DNA of 64,000 nucleotides from positions 124,001-188,000 of the forward strand of contig NZ_PDYM01000001.1 in assembly GCF_002743055.1 (NCBI RefSeq), read 5' to 3'. Below, piece by piece: positions 18,012-26,968 of the stretch. Numbering within the stretch: the stretch's first letter is position 1; each line of letters starts with the position of its first letter. A program made the position numbers and the translations under genes. Source of the stretch: Sporosarcina sp. P13. GTDB lineage: Bacteria; Bacillota; Bacilli; Bacillales_A; Planococcaceae. The notes under the pieces are model-generated. The model had not been told where the DNA came from and ran no database searches. It saw only the letters and a list, made by a program, of their open reading frames with translations.

Positions 18012-18824
18012 TTACACCTCCAGCTCAATCATAAATTCTTCAAACGTCATATCGTGTTCATCTTGTTGATCATTCTGCTCAGTTGACTGCTCTTTTTGTT
18101 GTCCATTTTGTTTGTTAAATGCTTGTTCACGATCATTTTTTGATGGATCCTGAATCGTCTGTGATAGATCAATTCGGTCAACCTGCAAGTTTTGCTGATT
18201 GAGCGCGTGACGCAACTGATGCATTTGACTATCTAGCATTTCACGTGCCATTGCAGTCGACGCCAAAATTCTAGCTGTCATGACACCATTCACTTCCAAT
18301 AATTCAATGCGCACTCGCCCTAAATGTTCAGGGTACAACTTAATCGACAGTCGGTTCATACCATTTGTATGTCCAAAATTTGCTCGATTCAACACCGCTT
18401 GAAATTCACGCATTAACGCTTCACTTCGACTTTCCGGTACTTTCACCGGCTGCGTCATCTGAAATACGGGTCTGTTTTCCGTCTGCGGTAAAGCAGATTG
18501 TACAGAAGGTGTTTCATTTTGTTTTGCCTGACGTTCCTGTTTCTTAGTATCAGCAGCTGGCTGTTCGGTAGTAAAACGGATCATATGCTGCAAGGCGGTA
18601 GGTAACTGAATCGTTTGTTTTGTTTCTAGCTGAACTACTGTATCTTCTATCTTCGGTGCAAATTGACCCAAAAAAGGTCGAATCGTTTTCACTAATTCTT
18701 CTTGCCTACCATAGAGATCCATCTTAGGCGCTACTAGTTCAACTGCTTTGAACAGTGCTGTCATTTCAACTACTTCCTTTTCAGGTAATCGCTGAACTGC
18801 TAATTGAATTTTCTCTAGCGGCAA
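18012..18824 (-). pseudogene. fliK: fliK 3' part: FliK C-terminal domain, after an in-frame TAA
   Basis: This is the second half of the hook-length control gene. It holds the conserved FliK C-terminal domain (LSIKLYPEHLGRVRIELLEVNGVMTARI and LDSQMHQLRHALNQQNLQVD, near 161-215) that contacts FlhB to switch export. It is in the same frame as the upstream part, separated only by TAA at 18828-18830, then ACA, then TTG (18822-18824). That TTG has no nearby ribosome site. A better restart is ATG at 18762-18764, preceded 8 bases upstream by AAAAGGAAG, giving 250 residues. Both parts together make a normal FliK length of about 488. It may be a real split gene, a recent nonsense mutation or a sequence error. 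Confidence 0.85.
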
Positions 18825-18827
18825 TGT

Positions 18828-19481
18828 TTACAGTACTTCAAGTACAAACCAAGTATCTCCTGTTGCTTGTATTTGTTCTAATTGTTCTTTAGTAACTCCA
18901 ACAGCTTCTAGTGCACTCGTAATTGTCTCTACTAGTTTATCGGGATTTGCACTACTAACGGAAGCTAATTGGTGCAAACTAGGAAACTTCTGCAGATTAG
19001 GTAAATCGGGAATTTTTTTAGTTTCCCTTACTGAATCTGTTATCACCTTGTTAAGTAACTCGGAATCGATAGCCCCCTGTAGATTAATTGAGATTTTCGG
19101 AAGCACATCTTCTGTATGTTTTGTAGGAATAATTGGTTTATCCTGTTCTTCATCTTGAGCAATCACAATAGACTCTTCAACAGTATCCATTGTCTTCATG
19201 CTCTGACGATTGACTTCAGGTAATTTTTGTCCACTTTGTTTCAACTGTACTAGTAAACTAGCTAGGTCTTCTAACGTTTCGGCATTTGTAATATCGGCCA
19301 TCAATTGAGTTAGTTGGCCACCTCCATTAAGTGATGGCTCACTATTGGTAAATTCGGAAGATGCTATCACACTTCGAAAGACACTTCCAAATCCAGTAGC
19401 ACCTGTATTGCCTGTTGAAGGAACTGGTGAAGTGGTCGGCATGCTAGGAGAACCGATACTCATCAACGATCCTAAATTCAC
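18828..19481 (-). pseudogene. fliK: fliK 5' part: FliK N-terminal half ending at a premature TAA
   Basis: The N-terminal, low-conservation half of FliK, which acts as the ruler. From GTG at 19479-19481 (ribosome site AAAGGAGG 7 bases upstream) it has 217 residues; an ATG 21 bases further upstream would place that ribosome site inside the gene, so I reject it. It contains helices typical of FliK N-domains (LTQLMADITNAETLEDLASLLVQLKQSG) and ends DTWFVLEVL at TAA 18828-18830, after which the frame continues without a break into the FliK C-terminal domain. On its own this part lacks the export-switch domain. Confidence 0.83.
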
Positions 19482-19509
19482 ATTAACACCTCCTTTAACC
19501 ATTATTATA

Positions 19510-20118
19510 CTACTTTGTCAACATCGAAGTATATTTAGCCGCTTCTTCTGGTGACATCTTCTCAAGTATAGATGCCAAAGTCGCAGGCTTTAAGCTGGAT
19601 AAGATTTGTACTGCTTCTGCATCCCCCATTTTTGTAATAACGGGAGCAACAGATTTGGCAGACATTTGTTCATAAGTAGTTACAATTTCCTTGAAATCTC
19701 TCTTCGATTCACTTTGCTGAAGTTTCAGCTTTTCAATTTCTTCGTTTAGTTTCTCTTTTTCAATTTCTAAAGTTTCATTTGAATCTTTCACTTGTATAAG
19801 TTCGTTTTGGACTTCAAATAGTTGCGCTTCTTTTTCTTGAATTTCTGCTTGCAAAGAAACGACTCGCTCTTCTAAAATCAAATCTCCCTCTACATTCTCA
19901 TCAGGCACCTTTTCTTCAAGAAATGTTATTTTTGAAGTCCATTCTTCAGCTTGATTAAAGACATTAACATCCGCAACTTTTGCTATGATTAATATGACGG
20001 CTGTTGTAAACAGTAACGGTATAATAATCCATGCAAATAAAATTTGAAAAAAGCCGATTGTCTTTTTCTCCCCAACTTCTACTCCATCGGCTTCGTTCTT
20101 TTTTTTAGATTTAGCCAC
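19510..20118 (-). CDS. ylxF: MotE/YlxF family flagellar protein with MgtE-N-like domain
   Basis: A 202-residue membrane-anchored protein: a charged N-terminus, one membrane segment at about 23-46 (ILFAWIIIPLLFTTAVILIIA), a long coiled coil at about 75-140 rich in Glu, Lys and Gln, and a C-terminal helical domain (MSAKSVAPVITKMGDAEAVQILSSLKP, then ASILEKMSPEEAAKYTSML) related to MgtE_N/MotE. In B. subtilis the gene at this place is ylxF. MotE proteins are reported as stator chaperones in other bacteria; that role here is inference. It lies between fliJ and fliK. Confidence 0.9.
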   Translation of the reverse strand: MAKSKKKNEADGVEVGEKKTIGFFQILFAWIIIPLLFTTAVILIIAKVADVNVFNQAEEWTSKITFLEEKVPDENVEGDLILEERVVSLQAEIQEKEAQLFEVQNELIQVKDSNETLEIEKEKLNEEIEKLKLQQSESKRDFKEIVTTYEQMSAKSVAPVITKMGDAEAVQILSSLKPATLASILEKMSPEEAAKYTSMLTK

Positions 20119-20119
20119 T

Positions 20120-20572
20120 TTACCACCTATCTTCTTTTGAGCGAAATTTTATCGTCGACAGTTCATCCATTAAATTTGCTTCCACATATTCCATCTCGGC
20201 ATCATATTGTTGTTTACCTATTTCTTTCATTTTCTCAAACTTTTTTACTTCAATATTCTTTTCCAGAAGCTGTGATTCATACCAATTCATTTTTGATCGA
20301 GAGTTAATCACTTCTTGCTGCGTTTGATCTATTTGCATTTCTAACATGTCGATATATCGAGAATAGTGATGTAAATTATCTATGGAGAAACCTGTAGCCA
20401 TTCGTAGTTGCTGTTCTTTTAATGTTTCTTCCTTCTTTTTCATTTGGTCGTATAGCACAGTTGCTACTTCCTCAAATTGCTGAATAGCTTCTTTATAGGC
20501 CATTTCAGTTTCGTCACGCTCTTGTTCACGCACTGTCAACACTTTTTCAAAACGATATTTATAAGATGTCAT
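20120..20572 (-). CDS. fliJ: Flagellar export chaperone FliJ
   Basis: FliJ is the central stalk of the export ATPase ring. The 150-residue protein is almost entirely alpha-helical coiled coil, beginning YKYRFEKVLTVREQERDETEMAYKEA (FliJ-type start) and rich in Glu, Gln and Lys. It overlaps the end of fliI by 4 bases and precedes ylxF by 1 bp. Sequence conservation is low in this family, so context carries much of the assignment. Confidence 0.93.
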   Translation of the reverse strand: MTSYKYRFEKVLTVREQERDETEMAYKEAIQQFEEVATVLYDQMKKKEETLKEQQLRMATGFSIDNLHHYSRYIDMLEMQIDQTQQEVINSRSKMNWYESQLLEKNIEVKKFEKMKEIGKQQYDAEMEYVEANLMDELSTIKFRSKEDRW

Positions 20573-21906
20573 CTACCTCCACCCCCAGAAGCTAATGCAA
20601 TCATTTCATTGACAGTATCCTCTAGGCTGACATTTTCATCGTAACCTTGCTTCAAGAACCTTGTAATTAGAGGTTCATATTCAATAGCTTCGTCAATTTC
20701 ACGTGAAGTTCCTTTTTTATAAGCACCGATATTAATCAAATCTTCAGCTTTGTCATAAGCGTAATATAGTTCGCGTAACTTGGCTGCGGCTTTTTTATGC
20801 TCAGGCTCTGCAATATGATTCATTAAACGGCTTACGCTTTTCAAAACATTGATCGCGGGGTATTGCCCTTTATTTGCAAGAGTTCTATCGAGTACGATGT
20901 GACCATCAAGAATTCCCCTTACGGCATCTGCAATCGGTTCATTCATGTCATCTCCGTCAACAAGCACCGTATAGAAAGCTGTAATAGCCCCCATCTCATT
21001 CGTCCCGCTTCGTTCGAGTAATTTCGGTAAAATAGCAAACACGGATGGGGTATAGCCACGCGTAGCCGGTGGCTCACCAACAGCTAGTCCAATTTCACGT
21101 TGCGCCATCGCTACACGAGTGACAGAATCCATCATCAGCATCACATTTAGACCTTTGTCTCTAAAGTACTCTGCAATAGCTGTTGCAGTAAACGCTCCTT
21201 TTATCCGCATAAGAGCCGGCTGATCTGATGTCGCTGCAACAACGATTGTCTTTTTCAAGCCTTCAGAGCCTAAATCTCTATCGATAAACTCACGAACTTC
21301 ACGACCACGTTCACCAATCAACGCTATAATATTAATATCCGCTTCCGTATTACGTGCAATCATGCCAAGCAATGTACTTTTCCCGACACCGGAACCTGCA
21401 AAAATTCCAACCCGCTGGCCACTACCTACTGTAAGCATACCATCAATCGCCTTTACCCCAACGGCTAACTTATCATTGATTGTTGGACGCGTTAGCACAT
21501 TCGGCGGACTATTTTCTGTACGAACAGTAGCTAATCCTTTTGGCAGTGCGCTTTGGTCTATCGGTTTTCCTAATGAGTCAAGTACTTTTCCCAATAAATT
21601 CATACCAACTTTTACTTCGAGCGGCTTACCTAATGTTTCCACTAGGCAACCGCTTGAAATATTGCGAATATCAGTATATGGCATGAGCATAACAATTTCT
21701 TCACGGAATCCAACGACTTCCGCTTGTATTACTGAACGTCTTTCTCCTGGTACATTCAAGTGAATAAAGCAAACATCCCCTATGGAAGTTGGCGGCCCCT
21801 GCGATTCAATCATCAGACCGACTACTCGAATAACTCGACCATATTTTTTCAACGTATTGATAGTAGGTATAATTCGAATGAGATCCTCTGCTTTTTTCAA
21901 AATCAC
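20569..21906 (-). CDS. fliI: Flagellum-specific export ATPase FliI
   Basis: FliI is the F1-beta-like ATPase that energises export. The 445-residue protein has P-loop AGSGVGKST at 170-178, Walker B region VMLMMDSVTR, the type III ATPase signature GEPPATRGYTPSVFAILPKLLERSG, and a C-terminal helical domain that meets FliJ. It overlaps fliH by 4 bases and fliJ by 4 bases, so the FliH-FliI-FliJ complex is encoded as one translationally coupled block. Confidence 0.97.
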   Translation of the reverse strand: MILKKAEDLIRIIPTINTLKKYGRVIRVVGLMIESQGPPTSIGDVCFIHLNVPGERRSVIQAEVVGFREEIVMLMPYTDIRNISSGCLVETLGKPLEVKVGMNLLGKVLDSLGKPIDQSALPKGLATVRTENSPPNVLTRPTINDKLAVGVKAIDGMLTVGSGQRVGIFAGSGVGKSTLLGMIARNTEADINIIALIGERGREVREFIDRDLGSEGLKKTIVVAATSDQPALMRIKGAFTATAIAEYFRDKGLNVMLMMDSVTRVAMAQREIGLAVGEPPATRGYTPSVFAILPKLLERSGTNEMGAITAFYTVLVDGDDMNEPIADAVRGILDGHIVLDRTLANKGQYPAINVLKSVSRLMNHIAEPEHKKAAAKLRELYYAYDKAEDLINIGAYKKGTSREIDEAIEYEPLITRFLKQGYDENVSLEDTVNEMIALASGGGGR

Positions 21907-22682
21907 ACACCACTTTCCATAACTTTGACAAGCTGTTCTTTCAATTCGTTTAATTGTTCATCTACGCTGACGACGATACGACCATGGTTTGTCTCAATAA
22001 TACAGTCTGTTTCAGAAAAGTCTTCATTTACAAAAATAAGGAATGGCGTTTCAGGAGGAAAAATAGATGCTAATTCAGATCGGTTATGCGTCACCATTTT
22101 AAAGTATTCTGTAGGGACGAATAACTTGATCTCTTTCATCTCCTGCGCTTCTTTTATTCCTTTTCGAACAATGGATAAATAAGTCTCGTCATCATCCTCG
22201 AGTGCTTTATTAATAATTTGTTCTGCTGAACGAATTGCAATATCCAAGATCACTCTTTCTGAATTAATCAAATACTGCGTAGCATTCTGATAGGACAGTG
22301 TTGTCGTCTCATTTGCAGCTTCAGTCATTTCACGCATATCAGCTATCGCTTTATTACGTCCATCTTCAAATCCTGTTTGAAACCCTTCGTCATATGCTGA
22401 TTGCTGAAGTTGTTCTTTTTCACTAGTCCAAGTAGCATACATCGCTTCAATATCCGCTGCCGCCCTCGTCATTCGTTGAGCAATATCAGCATCTGCTATT
22501 TCACTGCGTTGTTGGATCTCCGCCATCATTTGTTTGCGTTCAGCGAAAATATTGGCGTGTGTAATAGGTTCTTCTGTGATTTCAACCGATTCTTGCAGTA
22601 AACTACGAATTGTAATCTCTTTCACTCGATCTTTGTTTACTACCGTACGCTCAGAACGAAATAGATTAGACAATGATGTCAT
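21903..22682 (-). CDS. fliH: Flagellar export ATPase regulator FliH
   Basis: FliH holds FliI and links it to the C-ring. The protein is about 259 residues: a Glu/Gln-rich helical middle (about 45-125) with the glycine-spaced motif AYDEGFQTGFEDGRNKA, and a C-terminal peripheral-stalk-like domain (VILDIAIRSAEQIINKAL). The start is uncertain. GGAGGAG lies directly against the ATG at 22680-22682, while the in-frame TTG at 22671-22673 is 9 bases from it and would give MSNLFRSERT. Either start lies inside the fliG end. Confidence 0.93.
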   Translation of the reverse strand: MTSLSNLFRSERTVVNKDRVKEITIRSLLQESVEITEEPITHANIFAERKQMMAEIQQRSEIADADIAQRMTRAAADIEAMYATWTSEKEQLQQSAYDEGFQTGFEDGRNKAIADMREMTEAANETTTLSYQNATQYLINSERVILDIAIRSAEQIINKALEDDDETYLSIVRKGIKEAQEMKEIKLFVPTEYFKMVTHNRSELASIFPPETPFLIFVNEDFSETDCIIETNHGRIVVSVDEQLNELKEQLVKVMESGV

Positions 22683-23679
22683 CTCCTCCGCCACGGGCAA
22701 TAATAATCTCCCCTATATCTTCAAGTCTACGGATAATGCCAACGATTATGGATTGCGCTTCTTCTATATCCCGTAGTCGTACAGGCCCCATTATTTCCAA
22801 TTCTTCTTGGAAGGACTCAGCCATACGTTGAGACATATTCTTGAATAAAATCTCCTTTACTTCTTCACTCGATACTTTCATAGCCAATAGTAAGTCTTCG
22901 TTATCACAATCCCGAATGACACGCTGAATCGAACGATTATCCAATGTAATGATATCTTCAAATACGAACATCCTCTTACGAATTTCTTCTGCCAATTCAG
23001 GATCCTGAATTTCAAGCGCATCAAGAATTGTTTTTTCGGTAGAACGATCGACACCATTCAACACTTCGACTACTGCATCGACACCGCCCGTTTCTGTGAA
23101 GTCCTGTGTCACTGTAGAGGACAATTTACGTTCCAACACCGCTTCAATTTCGCTAATTATTTCTGGAGATGTTGATTCCATCGTTGCAATTCGCTTTGCA
23201 ATATCTGCTTGCATTTCTTGAGGTAGAGAAGACAGGATCAATCCTGCCTGCTCCGCTTCTAGATATGACAATATTAGCGCAATCGTTTGCGGATGTTCAT
23301 TTTGTATAAAACTCAAAATCTGTGAAGGTTCTGCACGTCTCGCAAAATCAAAAGGCTTAACTTGCAGTGAGGAAGTCAGTCGATTGATAATTGCTTGGGC
23401 ATGATCTTTACCAAGCGCTTTTTCAAGAATTGTTTTCGCATAACCAATACCGCCTTGCGAAATATAATCTTGTGCTAATGCAATATTATGGAATTCTTCA
23501 ATGATTTCTTCTTTTACAGATGACTCTACTTTTTTAACCCCTGAGATTTCTAGTGTTAATTTCTCAATCTCATCTTCGTTTAAATGCTTATAAACCGCTG
23601 CCGAGACTTCAGGCCCCAGGGAGATAAGCAATAAAGCTGCCTTTTGCTTTCCTGACATACCTTTGTCTTTCTTAACCAA
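22666..23679 (-). CDS. fliG: Flagellar motor switch protein FliG
   Basis: FliG is the rotor protein that interacts with the stator. The 337-residue protein has three domains: an N-terminal MS-ring binding domain (GKQKAALLLISLGPEVSAAVYKHL), a middle domain with the EHPQ motif (QNEHPQTIALILSYL, near 128-142), and a C-terminal torque domain with the charged residues used for torque (EEIRKRMFVFEDIITLDNRSIQRVIRD, about 234-260). It follows fliF by 14 bp and overlaps fliH. Confidence 0.97.
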   Translation of the reverse strand: MVKKDKGMSGKQKAALLLISLGPEVSAAVYKHLNEDEIEKLTLEISGVKKVESSVKEEIIEEFHNIALAQDYISQGGIGYAKTILEKALGKDHAQAIINRLTSSLQVKPFDFARRAEPSQILSFIQNEHPQTIALILSYLEAEQAGLILSSLPQEMQADIAKRIATMESTSPEIISEIEAVLERKLSSTVTQDFTETGGVDAVVEVLNGVDRSTEKTILDALEIQDPELAEEIRKRMFVFEDIITLDNRSIQRVIRDCDNEDLLLAMKVSSEEVKEILFKNMSQRMAESFQEELEIMGPVRLRDIEEAQSIIVGIIRRLEDIGEIIIARGGGDDIIV

Positions 23680-23693
23680 CTTGCATCCCTCCG

Positions 23694-25286
23694 TTAGTCC
23701 TCAGCAATCCATGTTCGTAATAACTTCGCGAATTCATCTGGCTTATCTTTCGCCATCTTCTCGAGTTGTTTCCTACGCTCAGTGGCTTCGGTTTCTTGAT
23801 CCAAATTAATATCATCTACTTGGACAGTTTGTAGTTGTTGTTCAACTTCCAGTTCTTCTTCTAGTTGAGCATCTTTACGTCTCTTACGTAAGAATAAAAC
23901 GACGAGTATGACGATAGCCAGTACTAGAACGCCACCAATAGCGTAAATCCACCATGGAATGACCGTCTTAGCGTCTTTAAATGCTACGTTCTTACCTTTC
24001 AACGGCTGAACCGAAACAGCTATCTTCTCAGCCAATAACTCGTCAGTAAGTTCACCAGCCGCTTCTTTATCTAATGTTGTGCGTACGATTGTTTCTAATA
24101 TACGTTCAACATCTTGTTGCACTTCAGGCGCTAATGAAGTCGGATCTTCCGCAATTGGAGGCTCAATCATAACTTGTATGCCTAGATTACGAATTTTATA
24201 AGGACTCTCCACAATATCTTTGCGAATTCGATTGACTTCATTGTTTATCGTCTCTTCTAGGCGTTCGTAGTCTCCGTTACCCGATTCACCTTCTACATAG
24301 GTTGTTCTATTATCTGTTGGATCTTCCGCTTCTGGAGTTCCACCTACCGCAGGATTAGTTCCTGAAAAAGATTCTGTAATTCGCTGTACACTTAATGCAA
24401 TACCTTGCATGTTTTCTTCATCAACAGGCGTCACAAGATTTTCTATACGTTGCTCCTTTTTAAAATCGATGTCTGTTGTAACTGACACCACGACTTTATC
24501 TTGGCCCATCATCGTACCTAACATCATTTGTACTTGTCTTTGGATATCACGTTCGATGGTCTTTTTTACGCTCATTTGATCCGTTACACTTTGTCCAATC
24601 GAACTTCCTGAATCTTTCAGATCAAAATATTCAAAGTATTGGTTCTGTATGACGATATTATCATTAGACAAGTTAGGCAAGCTTTTTGACACAAGGTTAT
24701 AAAGTGACGCAATTTGCTGCTCAGTGAAGTGTTGTCCAGCATTGGTCTTCAACATAATGGCTGCGCTAGCTTCTGTCGCCGAATCATTGACGAAGATCCC
24801 CTCTGTCGGCAAGCTAAGCATGACCTTAGCATCCTTTACACCTTCTATACCCTTTATTAAGTTCGCTAATTCAGTCTGCATCGCTGCAAGCTTTATCATA
24901 TTGAATTCATTATCTGTAGTTCCGAAACCTGCATTATCCGAAAAGAAAGAGTAATCAATGAGACCAGAATTCGGGAAACCTTCTGCCGCTAACGATACGC
25001 GCAAATTGTCTAACTGTTTCTCAGGTACCGATATAGCTGTGCCGCCTGGCTCCACTTTGTACATAACACCTTTTCCATCCAACACTTCTTTAATACGACC
25101 TATTTCAGACGGCGATACATCCGAATAAAGTGTTACATATGTAGTCTTAGATAGGTATACTGTTAAAAATAATGCCAGCGCAAGCACACTGGCTGCTGTT
25201 ACAATATATATGATTTTTTGATTTTTGGAGCGACTATCCCAGAACACTTTTATATCCGTGCTAAGTTTTGCAAATCTTTCCTTCAT
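23694..25286 (-). CDS. fliF: Flagellar MS-ring protein FliF
   Basis: FliF forms the MS ring in the membrane. The 530-residue protein has an N-terminal membrane segment (about 25-46), periplasmic-type ring-building domains with SVPEKQLDNLRVSLAAEG and AKVMLSLP, a second membrane segment near 427-448 (WWIYAIGGVLVLAIVILVVLFL), and a C-terminal cytoplasmic FliG-binding tail (DEFAKLLRTWIAED). The domain layout and tail are complete. Confidence 0.97.
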   Translation of the reverse strand: MKERFAKLSTDIKVFWDSRSKNQKIIYIVTAASVLALALFLTVYLSKTTYVTLYSDVSPSEIGRIKEVLDGKGVMYKVEPGGTAISVPEKQLDNLRVSLAAEGFPNSGLIDYSFFSDNAGFGTTDNEFNMIKLAAMQTELANLIKGIEGVKDAKVMLSLPTEGIFVNDSATEASAAIMLKTNAGQHFTEQQIASLYNLVSKSLPNLSNDNIVIQNQYFEYFDLKDSGSSIGQSVTDQMSVKKTIERDIQRQVQMMLGTMMGQDKVVVSVTTDIDFKKEQRIENLVTPVDEENMQGIALSVQRITESFSGTNPAVGGTPEAEDPTDNRTTYVEGESGNGDYERLEETINNEVNRIRKDIVESPYKIRNLGIQVMIEPPIAEDPTSLAPEVQQDVERILETIVRTTLDKEAAGELTDELLAEKIAVSVQPLKGKNVAFKDAKTVIPWWIYAIGGVLVLAIVILVVLFLRKRRKDAQLEEELEVEQQLQTVQVDDINLDQETEATERRKQLEKMAKDKPDEFAKLLRTWIAED

Positions 25287-25348
25287 TCTAATCCCCCGGT
25301 AAGCCTAACTGGGTAAATCTCCTAGTTTGCTTAGTGTTTTTCTTTCGT

Positions 25349-25654
25349 TTAAACAGGCATTCTAATGATTTCTTGATACGCTTCTACTACTTTATTGCGC
25401 ATTTCAACAGTTGCATTCAGTGCGATGCTCGCTTTTTGCGCAGCAATCATTACATTATGCAGATCAACATCTTCACCTTTGATAAGCTTAGTTGTAAATT
25501 GGTCTGATATTTTCTGCGTATGATCTACTTTATGAATTGCATCATTGAGTATCGCTGAAAAGCTTTGCTGTGCTTCATAAGGGGTTTGGGGGGATTTTTG
25601 CGGTTGTAGAATAGGCATGGCAGATAGTGTGCCAGTAATGGATTGAATCGGCAT
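25349..25654 (-). CDS. fliE: Flagellar hook-basal body protein FliE
   Basis: FliE joins the MS ring to the rod. It is a small 101-residue protein with the family features SFSAILNDAIHKVDHTQ (about 32-48), GEDVDLHNVMIAAQKASIALN and the C-terminal VEAYQEIIRMPV. It lies 21 bp after flgC and 62 bp before fliF, in the standard flgB-flgC-fliE-fliF order. Confidence 0.96.
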   Translation of the reverse strand: MPIQSITGTLSAMPILQPQKSPQTPYEAQQSFSAILNDAIHKVDHTQKISDQFTTKLIKGEDVDLHNVMIAAQKASIALNATVEMRNKVVEAYQEIIRMPV

Positions 25655-25675
25655 ATCATCTACTCCTTTTACTTA

Positions 25676-26134
25676 TTATCTTCCAATTTCCAATGCCTTC
25701 ATAAGCATTGACTTATTTGCGTTGAGTACAGTTACGTTCGCTTCATACGATCTAGTTGCAGACATTAAGTCAATCATCTCCCGTAACGGATCGACATTTG
25801 GCATTTGCACATAGCCTTCTTCGTTTGCATCTGGATGTGAAGGATCAAAAACTAATTTAAATGGCGTTTCTTTGTCCTCTTTGATACGCGTTACTGCAAC
25901 ACCATTAGCTGATCCATGTGTGTGGGTACCTTTTGCGACTTGTAGAAATGAGGCGAATTGTCCTTCTTTCGGTTGCAATGTTACTATTTTTCTTCTATAC
26001 GGCTGCCACTCACCATCTACTTGCTTAGCACGTGTTGAATCTATATTGGCCATATTAGATGAAATTACATCCATTCTTAATCTTTGTGCAGTAAGAGCTG
26101 AAGAAGATATATTTAAACTATGAAATATACCCAT
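25676..26134 (-). CDS. flgC: Flagellar proximal rod protein FlgC
   Basis: A 152-residue proximal rod protein. The N-terminal axial motif SSALTAQRLRMDVISSNMANID and the C-terminal motif MIDLMSATRSYEANVTVLNANKSM are those of FlgC. The start MGIFHSLNISS is typical. It lies 2 bp after flgB and is probably coupled to it; GGAGGGCG precedes the ATG. Confidence 0.96.
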   Translation of the reverse strand: MGIFHSLNISSSALTAQRLRMDVISSNMANIDSTRAKQVDGEWQPYRRKIVTLQPKEGQFASFLQVAKGTHTHGSANGVAVTRIKEDKETPFKLVFDPSHPDANEEGYVQMPNVDPLREMIDLMSATRSYEANVTVLNANKSMLMKALEIGR

Positions 26135-26136
26135 AA

Positions 26137-26547
26137 TTAACGCCCTCCTTTAATAACACTTTGTAGTGAATTAAATTTCCCGTTTAGGCGTTCAATAAGT
26201 GCTGAATTATAGATTTGATTTGCAGCTAAATCAGCTTGTTGTTTATCCATATCCACCCCATTGCGATCTTGACGGTAGCGCAAATTAGATATATCTAATG
26301 TTTTACTTCCAACAGAATGGGTAAAATCTACATGTTTGACATCTGTTTTGTAGGCTACTAACATTTCTCTTTTTTCACTTAATAATACTTGTTTAAAATC
26401 TACATTCTTTGACTTATAATTCGGCGTGTCAACATTAGCTATATTTTGAGATATGACTTTCCCTTTCGCCGATGAATAATCTAAACCTTTTTCAAGTAAA
26501 TTGATGGTACCACCATAAATGTCTATCTTCTCTCTTTCCTTTCTCAA
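26137..26547 (-). CDS. flgB: Flagellar proximal rod protein FlgB (first gene of fla/che)
   Basis: FlgB is a proximal rod protein. The conserved core NLLEKGLDYSSAKGKVISQN followed by IANVDTPNYKSKNVDF is clear, as is the C-terminal axial helix. The start is odd: no ATG or GTG exists in frame before this core. TTG at 26545-26547 would add about seven residues, and it precedes, rather than follows, the purine-rich AAAGGAAAGAGAGAAG that looks like the ribosome site. ATA (26524-26526) and ATT (26518-26520) lie where the family Met is expected. The gene identity is firm; the start is not. Confidence 0.92.
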   Translation of the reverse strand: MRKEREKIDIYGGTINLLEKGLDYSSAKGKVISQNIANVDTPNYKSKNVDFKQVLLSEKREMLVAYKTDVKHVDFTHSVGSKTLDISNLRYRQDRNGVDMDKQQADLAANQIYNSALIERLNGKFNSLQSVIKGGR

Positions 26548-26650
26548 ACAAGTCCATTACTCTCTATATCCGACAAAATATCGCATTAATATACAAAATT
26601 CACTCTATTAACTAATTATATTACATTTTTCTCTATCATTCTCTTTGTCT

Positions 26651-26680
26651 ATTGTAGCTGACAATAATGATTTTTGTCCA
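26651..26680 (-). promoter_or_regulatory. Candidate sigma-A promoter of fla/che
   Basis: On the minus strand TGGACA (26675-26680) and TACAAT (26651-26656) are 18 bp apart, about 100 bp before flgB. A second TATAAT at 26615-26620 has only a poor -35 partner (GAGAAT) at 17 bp. The -10 lies within the short palindrome ATTGT-CAGCT-ACAAT (26651-26665). The choice between the two is not decided by sequence alone. Confidence 0.45.
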
Positions 26681-26718
26681 ATGCTTTATAGTTGTTTTTA
26701 TAATCAAAGTAAAGGTTT

Positions 26719-26743
26719 ATCTGATTACTGTAAATAATCAGAT
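26719..26743. promoter_or_regulatory. Perfect 9-bp inverted repeat with 7-bp spacer upstream of fla/che
   Basis: ATCTGATTA, seven bases, then TAATCAGAT. It lies about 40-60 bp upstream of the candidate -35 element of the fla/che promoter. There is no U- or A-run that would make it a terminator. The size and spacing suit a dimeric regulator; DegU at the B. subtilis fla/che promoter binds an inverted repeat with a similar spacer, but that link is inference. Confidence 0.5.
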
Positions 26744-26968
26744 TTACACAACGCGATTATTCAACACTTCTTATGTATCACGCTTGCTAAGTAACTTTTT
26801 TGACGAATTCAACTCACAACCCAGAGTATTTATTAACACCATTCCCTCAGTAACTTACTAAACCAAAACAGACACTCTTACAAAACTGCTTGGTAGAATG
26901 GCTATAAATCTCTACGATTAGCGCAATATATTTTATCATCTTTTTTCGACAAGAAAATACAAAAAAAT

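Noticed and set aside
18824..18830. A frameshift splitting fliK
   Set aside because: Codon counting shows that both parts are in the same frame; the break is a single TAA.
26667..26861. 64-codon plus-strand frame in the fla/che upstream region
   Set aside because: No ribosome site, hydrophobic low-complexity start caused by A+T-rich DNA, and it covers the candidate promoter and palindrome.
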